Source: Chloroflexota bacterium | GTDB lineage: Bacteria > Chloroflexota > Dehalococcoidia > DSTF01 > RBG-16-68-14 | Reading direction: 5' to 3' | Assembly: GCA_022563135.1 (NCBI GenBank) | Contig: JADFNZ010000094.1 | Span: forward strand, 1-6,281 | DNA: 6,281 nt | Shown here: positions 1 to 5,815 of the stretch, in pieces | Numbering within the stretch: the stretch's first letter is position 1 | Layout of the letters: each line of letters opens with the position of its first letter | Program-made: the position numbers and the translations under genes | The notes under the pieces: generated by a model | What the model was told of the DNA's origin: nothing | Database searches by the model: none | Seen by the model: only the letters and a program-made list of their open reading frames with translations

Positions 1-1028
1 AGGAGCGGGCGAAGCGCCTCTTCGGCGTCGAGCACGCTAACGTGCAGCCCTACTCCGGCTCGCCCGCCAATCTGGCCGCCTACTACGCCCTGTTGGAGCC
101 GGGCGACACGATCATGGGGATGAGCCTGCCCCACGGCGGCCACCTCACGCACGGCTGGAGCGTGAACTTCTCGGCGCGCTTTTACCACGCGGTGCAGTAC
201 ACGGTCGATCCGGCGACGCACCGCATCGACTACGACGAGGTGCGCGATCTGGCACGCAAAGAGCGGCCGAAGATCCTGGTCGCGGGCGCGACGGCCTATC
301 CGCGCGAGTTCGACTTCAAGCTCCTGGCTGAGATCGCCCATGAGGTGCAGGCGTACTTCATGGCGGACATCTCACACATCGCAGGCCTGATCGTGGCGGG
401 CGTGCACTCCGATCCGGCTCCTCACGCCGACGTGATCACGACCACCACGCACAAGACGCTGCGCGGCCCGCGCGGGGCGATGATCCTCTGCCGCGAGGAG
501 CATGCGGCGGCCATCGATCGGGCGGTGTTCCCGGCGCTCCAGGGCGGACCGCACAACCACACGACGGCGGCGATCGGCGTCGCGCTCCGCGAGGCGTCGA
601 CGGAGGCGTTCCGGTCGTACGGCCAACAGGTGGTGCGTAATGCCAAGGCGCTGGCCGCCGAGCTGCTGGAGCGGGGCTTTAGCCTCATCTCCGGCGGTAC
701 CGACAACCACCTGATCCTGATCGACCTGACGGGCAAGGGGATCTTCGGCAAGAAGGCGGCGAAAGCGTTGGATCGGGCCGGGATCGTCGCCAACTACAAC
801 GCGATCCCGTACGACCCGCGCAAGCCGTTCAGCCCCAGCGGCATCCGGCTCGGGACGCCGGCGGTGACGTCGCGCGGCATGGGCGAGCCGGAGATGCGCC
901 GGATTGCGGCGTGGATGGACGAGGTGATCGCCGCGCCTGAGGACGAGGAGGTCGCAGCGAGGATCGCCGGGGAGGTGCGCGAGCTGTGCCAGGCTTTCCC
1001 CGCTCCGGGTGTGCCCGTGCGCCCGTAG
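1..1028 (+). CDS. glyA: Serine hydroxymethyltransferase, 5'-truncated by the window edge
   Basis: This PLP enzyme interconverts serine and glycine with tetrahydrofolate and supplies cytosolic one-carbon units. The reading frame is open from base 3, beginning ERAKRLFGVEHANVQPYSG, so about 75-80 N-terminal residues lie outside the window. The GTG at 42 is an internal valine and not a start. Visible family marks are the LPHGGHLTHG segment, the ADISH motif (Asp codon at 366, which contacts the PLP ring nitrogen), and TTTTHKTLRGPRG with the Schiff-base lysine codon at 453-455. The C-terminal SGIRLGTPAVTSRGM carries the substrate-carboxylate arginine. The 341 visible residues fit a normal protein of about 420. 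QPYSGSPAN and KTLRGPRG differ from the common bacterial forms (QPHSGSQAN, KTLAGPRG) and resemble the eukaryotic type. The TAG stop abuts the next promoter. Identity is very secure. Confidence 0.97.
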   Translation, partial: ERAKRLFGVEHANVQPYSGSPANLAAYYALLEPGDTIMGMSLPHGGHLTHGWSVNFSARFYHAVQYTVDPATHRIDYDEVRDLARKERPKILVAGATAYPREFDFKLLAEIAHEVQAYFMADISHIAGLIVAGVHSDPAPHADVITTTTHKTLRGPRGAMILCREEHAAAIDRAVFPALQGGPHNHTTAAIGVALREASTEAFRSYGQQVVRNAKALAAELLERGFSLISGGTDNHLILIDLTGKGIFGKKAAKALDRAGIVANYNAIPYDPRKPFSPSGIRLGTPAVTSRGMGEPEMRRIAAWMDEVIAAPEDEEVAARIAGEVRELCQAFPAPGVPVRP

Positions 1029-1057
1029 TTGACGCAATACGGGGGCGGACATATACT
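1029..1057 (+). promoter_or_regulatory. Sigma-70-type promoter for the rpsF-ssb-rpsR operon
   Basis: The -35 box TTGACG (1029-1034) and -10 box TATACT (1052-1057) are separated by exactly 17 bases. Each box differs from the E. coli-type consensus (TTGACA, TATAAT) at one position. The -35 box starts at the base after the glyA stop codon. Transcription would start near 1063-1066, giving a leader of about 75 nt before the rpsF start at 1140. This is the only convincing promoter I see in the window. The assignment rests on sequence match and position only. Confidence 0.8.
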
Positions 1058-1063
1058 GGGGAC

Positions 1064-1082
1064 GCTGGCATTCGGAGCCAGC
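1064..1082 (+). other. Leader hairpin 1 upstream of rpsF
   Basis: GCTGGC (1064-1069) and GCCAGC (1077-1082) form a perfect 6-bp stem with a 7-nt loop, ATTCGGA. It begins at about the predicted transcription start. A competing hairpin can form between 1071-1077 and 1082-1088 (TTCGGAG with CTCCGGA, one G-U pair, loop CCAG). That alternative would also take three bases from the foot of the terminator-like stem at 1085-1112. The three stems are partly exclusive, as expected of an attenuator, but a regulatory role is inference. Confidence 0.45.
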
Positions 1083-1084
1083 TC

Positions 1085-1117
1085 CGGACCCGGCGCAGCG
1101 CAGGCCGGGCCGTTTTT
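1085..1117 (+). terminator. Intrinsic terminator or attenuator in the rpsF leader
   Basis: CGGACCCGGC (1085-1094) pairs with GCCGGGCCG (1104-1112) over 9 bp, with a single bulged A at 1088 and a 9-nt loop. T5 (1113-1117) follows directly. This is the classic shape of a factor-independent terminator. It lies 56 nt past the glyA stop, so it can end glyA transcripts. It also lies downstream of the promoter at 1029-1057 and upstream of rpsF, so transcripts from that promoter must read through it. That makes an attenuator plausible. Autogenous control of rpsF leaders by the S6:S18 complex is known in other bacteria; I cannot show that this RNA matches that motif. Confidence 0.65.
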
Positions 1118-1127
1118 GCTTCTGCTA

Positions 1128-1134
1128 GAGGAGG
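1128..1134 (+). promoter_or_regulatory. Ribosome binding site fixing the rpsF TTG start
   Basis: GAGGAGG ends 5 nt before the TTG at 1140. The frame is open upstream to 1029, but no ATG or GTG start with a comparable Shine-Dalgarno exists there, and the upstream translation does not resemble S6. The site therefore decides the start. Confidence 0.85.
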
Positions 1135-1139
1135 GCGCA

Positions 1140-1493
1140 TTGCGCCGATACGAACTCGTCCTGATCATTGGCCCGCAGGTGGCCGAAGATGAGGTACCGG
1201 CCACCTTCGACGGCTTGATCCGGCAGCCCGTAGAGGGCCGCGGCGGCACCGTCGAAAAGGTCGATCACTGGGGTCGCCGAAAGCTCGCCTATCCCATCAG
1301 AAAGCAGCTTGAGGGGAGCTACGTGGTAACCCACCTGCGGCTTGATCCACCGCAGGTGAAAGAGCTGGAGCAGACCCTGAAGGTCTCCGAGGAGGTGCTC
1401 AGATACCTCTTCGTGCGGTTGGACGAACCAGAGTCCCCTAAAGCTGAGGAGGCCAACGCCGCTAAGGTTGGAGTCTCGGCCGGCCAGGAGTGA
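1140..1493 (+). CDS. rpsF: 30S ribosomal protein S6
   Basis: S6 binds S18 and 16S rRNA on the platform of the small ribosomal subunit. The 117-residue product opens with the typical first strand RRYELVLII. It continues with the conserved stretch KVDHWGRRKLAYPIRKQLEG and then YVVTHLRL, and closes the fold near LRYLFVRLDE. About 20 residues after that form a Glu/Ala-rich tail without clear fold, so the length lies between short S6 proteins of about 95-100 and the longer E. coli form. The start is TTG, chosen from the Shine-Dalgarno at 1128-1134 and from homology. It is the first gene of rpsF-ssb-rpsR, an order widely conserved in bacteria, and ends 24 nt before ssb. It is probably transcribed from the promoter at 1029-1057 through a terminator-like leader. 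Confidence 0.96.
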   Translation: MRRYELVLIIGPQVAEDEVPATFDGLIRQPVEGRGGTVEKVDHWGRRKLAYPIRKQLEGSYVVTHLRLDPPQVKELEQTLKVSEEVLRYLFVRLDEPESPKAEEANAAKVGVSAGQE

Positions 1494-1517
1494 GGCCGGT
1501 GAAAGGAGTAGTTCGGT

Positions 1518-1928
1518 ATGGCGGCGTTGAACAAAGTCATGCTCATCGGCAATGTCGGGACGGATCCCGAGATGCGCTACACGGCGAACGGGAACGCACA
1601 GACGACGTTCCGCATGGCCGTCAACCGTACCTACACGGGTCAAGATGGGGAGCGCCACGAGGAGACGGAGTGGTTTAGTGTGGTCACCTGGAATAAGCTG
1701 GCCGAGACGTGCAGCCAGTACCTCCAGAAGGGGCGGAGCGCCTACGTGGAAGGGCGGCTCCAGACGCGCTCCTGGGAGGGGCCGGACGGCCAGAAGCGCT
1801 ACCGGACAGAGGTGATCGCGAACACGGTGCAGTTTCTCGACCGGACGCAGGCGGCCGCCCTGCCTGAGAGCGGTCCGGCGGAGGGGCCCGAAGGCCCGCC
1901 CCCGGACGATCAGCCGCCAGGCGCGTAA
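1518..1928 (+). CDS. ssb: Single-stranded DNA-binding protein
   Basis: SSB coats single-stranded DNA during replication, repair and recombination. The 136-residue product has a full N-terminal OB fold at about residues 3-108: LNKVMLIGNVGTDPEMRYT, then FRMAVNRTY, the EWFSVVTWNKLAE segment, LQKGRSAYVEGRLQTRSW, and a final strand near YRTEVIANTVQFLD. A Pro/Gly/Glu-rich tail of about 28 residues follows. The tail ends in DDQPPGA. It lacks the usual terminal acidic tip ending in Pro-Phe (for example DDDIPF) that recruits SSB partner proteins. The start ATG has AAAGGAG at 1502-1508, 9 nt upstream. The TAA stop overlaps the ribosome binding site of rpsR. The order rpsF-ssb-rpsR supports this as the main housekeeping SSB, which makes the missing tip odd. 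Confidence 0.95.
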   Translation: MAALNKVMLIGNVGTDPEMRYTANGNAQTTFRMAVNRTYTGQDGERHEETEWFSVVTWNKLAETCSQYLQKGRSAYVEGRLQTRSWEGPDGQKRYRTEVIANTVQFLDRTQAAALPESGPAEGPEGPPPDDQPPGA

Positions 1929-1932
1929 GGAG
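1927..1932 (+). promoter_or_regulatory. Ribosome binding site for rpsR, overlapping the ssb stop
   Basis: AAGGAG ends 5 nt before the GTG at 1938 and shares two bases with the ssb TAA stop at 1926-1928. A ribosome ending ssb would cover this site, suggesting translational coupling. It matters because it supports the long form of S18. Confidence 0.8.
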
Positions 1933-1937
1933 ATCGC

Positions 1938-2414
1938 GTGAGCGTAGACGAACAGGACGAACAGCAGGAACAGCAGCCGGGACCAGTTGAGCCGCCCGTC
2001 GAGCCGCAGGACGGGGCCGCCACGACAGGCCAGGTCGAGCAGGAGCAGGCGGCGCCTGCTCCTAACGCCAGTGCGGATGCGCCTACGCAGGCGCAAGCGC
2101 CAGCCGGGCGATCGGACGATAGGCGGCCCCGAGGCGAGTCGCGCGAACGCGGGCGGCCCCGCTTCGGCCGGCGGCGGCGGCCCTGCGCGTTTTGTTTGGA
2201 GAAGGCCCGCGTTATTGATTATAAGGATCCGGGCAAACTCCGGCGCTATGTGTCGGACCGTGGGCGCATCGAACCGCGGCGGAAGACGGGCACCTGCACC
2301 AAGCATCAGCGCTGGTTGAGCGTCGCCCTGAAGCGAGCCCGCCTCCTTGCGCTCCTGCCGTACACGACGGAGCACATCCGGGTCTCGGGGACGTTTACCA
2401 CCCGCGGCAGATAG
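1938..2414 (+). CDS. rpsR: 30S ribosomal protein S18 with long N-terminal extension
   Basis: S18 pairs with S6 on the 30S platform. The S18 core spans about residues 80-145 of 158: [43 protein letters not shown] and [14 protein letters not shown]. Cys83, Cys86, Cys120 and His123 form the zinc-ligand pattern of the C+ type of S18. The first 78 residues or so are extra. They begin with a Glu/Gln/Pro-rich acidic part (to about 46), continue with an Ala/Pro/Gln-rich part, and end with an Arg-rich part (57-81) leading into the core. S18 usually has about 70-95 residues. Between the GTG at 1938 and the core there is no in-frame ATG, GTG or TTG; the first is a TTG at Leu87, inside the zinc motif. 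The extension must therefore be translated if S18 is made. rplI, often next in this cluster, is absent. Confidence 0.95.
   Translation: MSVDEQDEQQEQQPGPVEPPVEPQDGAATTGQVEQEQAAPAPNASADAPTQAQAPAGRSDDRRPRGESRERGRPRFGRRRRPCAFCLEKARVIDYKDPGKLRRYVSDRGRIEPRRKTGTCTKHQRWLSVALKRARLLALLPYTTEHIRVSGTFTTRGR
2041..2063 (+). repeat. Perfect inverted repeat inside the rpsR extension
   Basis: AGGAGCAGGC (2041-2050) and GCCTGCTCCT (2054-2063) form a perfect 10-bp stem with a 3-nt loop, GGC. It lies in the part of rpsR that encodes the low-complexity extension. The downstream arm can also pair partly with GCAGGCGC at 2087-2094. No T-run follows, so it is not a terminator. It could be an mRNA structure, or a by-product of biased Gln/Ala/Pro codons. 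Confidence 0.55.
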
Positions 2415-2438
2415 CGGCGTAGGGCGCCACTTGGGAGA

Positions 2439-2468
2439 ACGTTTCGAGGGCGTGGGCGCCCTCGACGT
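2439..2468 (+). repeat. Strong hairpin between rpsR and the foldase-like gene
   Basis: CGAGGGCG (2445-2452) and CGCCCTCG (2457-2464) make a perfect 8-bp stem with loop TGGG. ACGT at 2439-2442 and 2465-2468 extends it by 4 bp, leaving TT (2443-2444) as a bulge. It lies in the 81-nt spacer after rpsR. The sequence after it (GTCTTGGG) is not a T-run, so it is not a standard intrinsic terminator. It could mark the end of the ribosomal-protein operon, protect a 3' end, or be a weak terminator. I see no promoter in this spacer. Confidence 0.6.
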
Positions 2469-2495
2469 GTCTTGGGCGGCGACGGGAGCAGTAAG

Positions 2496-3488
2496 ATGGC
2501 CAAGGGCAAGGCTCGTCCGGAGCAGCCGCCACGGCGCGAGCCAGCGCGCCATACCGACGGAGAGAAGTGGGCAAACCGCCTCATCATCGGGGGTTTCGTG
2601 GCCGTGGTGCTGCTGGTGGTTGGCCTCATCGCCTTCGGCTGGTGGTGGACGCAGATCCGGCCGCTGGACAAGACCATCCTGCGGGTGGAGAACACCGAGT
2701 TCAACCTGCGCCATCTGCAGCGACGGGTGAACTTCTCCGCCAATCAGTTCTCAGCGAATATCTTCCAATCGTTCTCCGGCGTCGATTTCGTCAACCTCGT
2801 GCTTGCGCAGCTTGAGCGCGAGGCCAAGCTTCTGGAGGCCGCAGACGAGCTCGACATCTCCGTGACGGATGAAGAGATGGACGCGGAGATCATTCGCAGG
2901 GGCAATCTCGCCCAAGACGCAGACAGCGGTATCTTCGCGACAGAGCTACGCCGGCAGGTCGATGAGAGCGGCCTCAAGCTGAACGAGTTCCTCCAGATGA
3001 TCCGCGCGGACCTGTTGGAGGTGAAGGCAGTCGATCGGTTTGCCGAAGGTGCGCCGGACAACGATCCGCAGGTGCAGGCACGATGGCTCGTCACTGATCG
3101 AGATAATGGCGAGCTAGCGCAGACGGTACTGGAGCGGCTCCAGGCGGGAGAGGATTTCGATGCGATCGATACGGAGCTCGCTGACGTCCGCAGCACTGAG
3201 ATCGATTGGAGCCCGCGTTTCCCCACGCAGTTCCCCAGTGATGATGTTGAGGAATTTCTCTTTAGCGCCGAGGTAGACGAGTTCAGCGAGGTCATTCAGA
3301 CGCCCACGAGCCTCTACATCGTACAGCTCCTGGAGCGGGAGGACGACCGCGAGCTCGACGACGGCCAGCGCCAGATCTTCGGCGTGCAGGAGCTGAATGA
3401 CTGGCTCCTCGACCTAGATTCCCGGCTGAACATCGACCGCGACATAACTATCGAGGACGCGGCTCGGGCGTTGAGTGATATTCTCTAG
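2496..3488 (+). CDS. Membrane-anchored SurA/PrsA-like foldase with degenerate parvulin-like domain
   Basis: The 330-residue product has a basic cytoplasmic N-terminus (residues 1-27) and one membrane segment (about 28-51, ANRLIIGGFVAVVLLVVGLI onward). A large acidic exported part follows. There is no lipobox cysteine, so the segment should stay as an anchor. Residues about 58-185 look like a SurA-type N-terminal chaperone domain: TILRVENTEFNLRHLQRRV, then helices with EREAKLLEAADELDISVTDEE. Residues about 193-282 follow the parvulin outline: QARWLV, RLQAGEDFD, EIDWSP, then SLYIVQLLERE. The histidines of the usual ARHIL and GYHI motifs are replaced by Trp and Tyr, and the Gly-Gly-Asp-Leu-Gly-Trp motif is lost, so isomerase activity is doubtful. 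The ATG at 2496 has GGGAG 7 nt upstream; an in-frame TTG at 2472 lacks such a site. The gene ends 15 nt before hom with no terminator between. Family assignment is moderate. Confidence 0.72.
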   Translation: MAKGKARPEQPPRREPARHTDGEKWANRLIIGGFVAVVLLVVGLIAFGWWWTQIRPLDKTILRVENTEFNLRHLQRRVNFSANQFSANIFQSFSGVDFVNLVLAQLEREAKLLEAADELDISVTDEEMDAEIIRRGNLAQDADSGIFATELRRQVDESGLKLNEFLQMIRADLLEVKAVDRFAEGAPDNDPQVQARWLVTDRDNGELAQTVLERLQAGEDFDAIDTELADVRSTEIDWSPRFPTQFPSDDVEEFLFSAEVDEFSEVIQTPTSLYIVQLLEREDDRELDDGQRQIFGVQELNDWLLDLDSRLNIDRDITIEDAARALSDIL

Positions 3489-3503
3489 CACGGACTGCTG
3501 CAG

Positions 3504-4805
3504 ATGTCTGGACGAAGAAGCGTGAAGGTGGCCCTGTTGGGCCTCGGAGTCGTCGGCGGAGCGGTCGCCCGCATCCTCCAATCGAAGGCAGTGGTCTATG
3601 CGCGTGAGCTCGGCTGCCCGCTGGAGATCGCCGGCGTGCTGGTGCGTGATCAAAGCAAGGATCGCGATGTCGGCGTCGATCCAGCACTGCTGACGACGGA
3701 CGCCTCGGCGATTCTGGACGATCAGGAGATCGCTGTCGTCATCGAGGTGATGGGCGGCGAGGAGCCCGCCCATCGCTACATCCGCGAGGCGCTCCAGGCG
3801 GGTAAGTATGTGGTCACCGCGAACAAGGAAGTGATGGCGAAGCACGGCCCCGCGCTGCTGGCGCTCGCGCAGGAGCACCACGTCGATATCCTCTACGAAG
3901 CGAGCGTCGGCGGGGGCATCCCAATCATCTCACCGCTCAAGCGCGATCTGCTCGCGAACGAGATCGTGGCCCTCTCCGCCATCATCAACGGCACGACGAA
4001 CTACATCCTCACGGCGATGAGCAACGACGGCCGCGACTTCGAGGAGGCGCTTGCTCAGGCGCAGGCGCTTGGCTACGCGGAGGCGGACCCGGCGGACGAT
4101 CTGGACGGCACGGACGCCGCGTACAAACTGGCGATCCTGGCCAGCCTCGCGTTTCACGGCGAGGTGAAGCCGAGCGACGTCTACTGCGAGGGGATTCGCG
4201 GCCTGGCGGCGCGCGATTTCCGTTACGCGCGCGAGCTCGGCTACGCGATTAAGCTGCTCGCCATTGCGGAGCGCCATGCCGGCGGGGGCGTGCAGGTGCG
4301 GGTGCATCCGGCCATGCTGCCGCGGGAAGAGCCGCTCGCCAAGGTGGACGGCGTCCAGAACGCCGTCCAGGTAGAGGGCGATCTCCTGGGGCGTACGCTG
4401 TTCCAGGGGCAGGGGGCCGGCGCGCTGCCTACGGCGAGCGCCGTGGTGGCCGATCTTCTCGACGCCGCGCACAGCGTGGTGAGTGGCGTGCGGGAACGCT
4501 TGGTCTGGCGCGGAGAGGCGCCGCTGCGCGTGATCCCCATCGGCGAGCTGCGTACACGCTACTACATCCGCGTCACGGTGGCCGACCGGCCGGGCGTGCT
4601 GGCGCAGATCGCCCGCGTGCTGGGCGATGCCGAGATCAGCATCGGCTCAGTGATCCAGAAAGAGGCGGACGAGCAGGCCCAGACTGCCGAGCTGGTGTTC
4701 ATGACGCACGAGGCGCAGGAAGCGTCCGTCCAGCGGGCCCTGCGGGAGGTGGGCGCACTGGCGCAGGTCCCGCAGGTCGGCGCGTTTCTCAGGGTGGAAG
4801 GCTGA
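3504..4805 (+). CDS. hom: Homoserine dehydrogenase with C-terminal ACT domain
   Basis: The enzyme reduces aspartate semialdehyde to homoserine with NAD(P)H, the branch step toward threonine and methionine. The 433-residue product is the usual length of the monofunctional form and is not fused to aspartokinase. It has a Rossmann motif GLGVVGG at residues 13-19 and TANKEVMAKHG around Asn107-Lys108. YEASVGGGIPII (131-142) and INGTTNYIL (161-169) follow. The active-site stretch DLDGTDAAYKLAILA contains Asp204 and Lys208, spaced as the yeast catalytic Asp219/Lys223. Residues about 349-433 form an ACT domain (YYIRVTVADRPGVLAQIARVL), which in this family usually serves threonine feedback inhibition. 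The ATG at 3504 has only a weak GGA 9 nt upstream; a GTG at 3522 is possible but leaves little before the first strand. The stop overlaps the next start by one base. Confidence 0.97.
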   Translation: MSGRRSVKVALLGLGVVGGAVARILQSKAVVYARELGCPLEIAGVLVRDQSKDRDVGVDPALLTTDASAILDDQEIAVVIEVMGGEEPAHRYIREALQAGKYVVTANKEVMAKHGPALLALAQEHHVDILYEASVGGGIPIISPLKRDLLANEIVALSAIINGTTNYILTAMSNDGRDFEEALAQAQALGYAEADPADDLDGTDAAYKLAILASLAFHGEVKPSDVYCEGIRGLAARDFRYARELGYAIKLLAIAERHAGGGVQVRVHPAMLPREEPLAKVDGVQNAVQVEGDLLGRTLFQGQGAGALPTASAVVADLLDAAHSVVSGVRERLVWRGEAPLRVIPIGELRTRYYIRVTVADRPGVLAQIARVLGDAEISIGSVIQKEADEQAQTAELVFMTHEAQEASVQRALREVGALAQVPQVGAFLRVEG

Positions 4806-5815
4806 TGGTGAAGGAAGCGCGGCCTGAGACCGGCGCAGGCGCCTTCGGCTGGACGCAAGACCAGGTCTACCAGCTCAAGGCTCGCGTCGCGCAGATGGAG
4901 CAGCAGCTCGAACAGCTCCGTACCGTGGCGATGGAGACGGGGGAGCGCCAGCGCGTGACGGAAGCCTCTCTCGACTATGCAATCAAGGGGCCCGTCGAGG
5001 CCGCCCGCCTCCAGGAGGAGATCAACCAGGCGGCGGGGCTGATCGTTCAGCTCCAGGACCAGCAGGCGGAGACGCGAGAGCGGCTGGAGGCGCTGGGCCG
5101 GCGCCGGCATGAGGAAGGAAGCCGCGACCAGAACGACTGGGTGGAGGTTGTGCGCCGGGTCGAGCAGATCGAGCGACAGATCGGGATGTGGGACGATCGC
5201 CAGGCGGGGGTCGACGAGGTCGGGAAGCGGTTCCAGGTGGAGCTCTCGGTGGTGCGGCAGCAACTCCAACGAATCGAGCAGCAGATTGGGGAGACGGAGG
5301 GTAAGGCGGCGCGCGGCCTGGAAGGCGCGACGCGGGCGGAGCATACGCTGACGGAGGTGGAGGCGTCGATCCTGGCGCTCCAGCGCGAAGACGAAACGAT
5401 CGCCGAGCGCGCCCGCGTGGCAACCGATGTCGGGCACCGGCTGGAGACCACGCTCGGGGAGCATCTGGAGGAGCTGCGGCGCTTGGAGCTTCTGGCGGAA
5501 CGCATCGAGCTGCACCGGGCGGAACGCCAGCGCCTAGAGGACCGCGCGCGGAGGCTGGACGAGGAGATGGAGGAGCTGCGCGGCCGCGTAGACCGCGCCG
5601 ACCACACCCAGGGCCAGCTCAGCTCCAACCAGCAGGGGCTGACTTCCCGGCTGGAGGCGCTCCAGGAACAGGTGGACGAACAGCGCACCGCGCTGATAGA
5701 CCAGTTCCGCAAACTGACAGGGTCGCAGCAGCGGACAAAGCGCCGCCAGATCCAGGAGCTGGAGCGCGAGGTGCGGGAGATGAAAGGCTATGTCGCGAAG
5801 CTCACCGACGAGTGA
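4805..5815 (+). CDS. Coiled-coil protein of unknown function within the threonine operon
   Basis: I do not recognise this 336-residue protein. From about residue 17 to the end it is almost pure predicted coiled coil, rich in Glu, Gln, Arg, Leu and Ala, with runs such as QLKARVAQMEQQLEQLRTV and RLDEEMEELRGRVDRADHT. The only prolines are Pro7 and Pro63, there are no cysteines, and I see no signal peptide or membrane segment, so it should be cytosolic. There is no Walker A motif or other catalytic signature, so it is not a complete SMC or Rad50 ATPase. Gly/Trp-containing breaks near 100-112 and 127-140 may divide it into segments. Its ATG shares one base with the hom TGA (TGATG), with GGAAGG 3 nt upstream; a GTG at 4808 is an alternative. 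Its last 26 bases overlap thrC. The coding itself is well supported by the couplings and the long open frame. Confidence 0.8.
   Translation: MVKEARPETGAGAFGWTQDQVYQLKARVAQMEQQLEQLRTVAMETGERQRVTEASLDYAIKGPVEAARLQEEINQAAGLIVQLQDQQAETRERLEALGRRRHEEGSRDQNDWVEVVRRVEQIERQIGMWDDRQAGVDEVGKRFQVELSVVRQQLQRIEQQIGETEGKAARGLEGATRAEHTLTEVEASILALQREDETIAERARVATDVGHRLETTLGEHLEELRRLELLAERIELHRAERQRLEDRARRLDEEMEELRGRVDRADHTQGQLSSNQQGLTSRLEALQEQVDEQRTALIDQFRKLTGSQQRTKRRQIQELEREVREMKGYVAKLTDE

Noticed and set aside
42..44. GTG at 42 as the glyA start
   Set aside because: The frame continues upstream to base 3 with conserved SHMT residues (ERAKRLFGVEHAN), so this is an internal valine.
1029..1139. Reading rpsF from a TTG at 1029
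   Set aside because: That TTG is part of the -35 box and would put the promoter and terminator hairpin inside the coding region. The added residues do not look like S6, and the strong Shine-Dalgarno points to 1140.
1125..2714. 529-codon open frame on the minus strand across rpsF, ssb and rpsR
   Set aside because: It is antisense to three well-identified genes, has Arg/Leu/Pro-rich composition typical of a shadow frame in GC-rich DNA, and shows no recognisable domain.
3489..3503. Possible terminator or promoter between the foldase-like gene and hom
   Set aside because: The 15-nt gap has no hairpin with a T-run and no promoter boxes; the two genes are most likely co-transcribed.
4562..5515. 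317-codon open frame on the minus strand opposite hom and the coiled-coil gene
   Set aside because: Its Leu/Arg/His-rich composition mirrors the Glu/Gln/Leu codons of the coiled-coil gene. It crosses the hom ACT domain in antisense and has no family features.
4805..5815. Coiled-coil gene as an SMC/Rad50-type ATPase
   Set aside because: There is no Walker A, Walker B or ABC signature at either end, and the length is far too short; the likeness is only coiled-coil composition.
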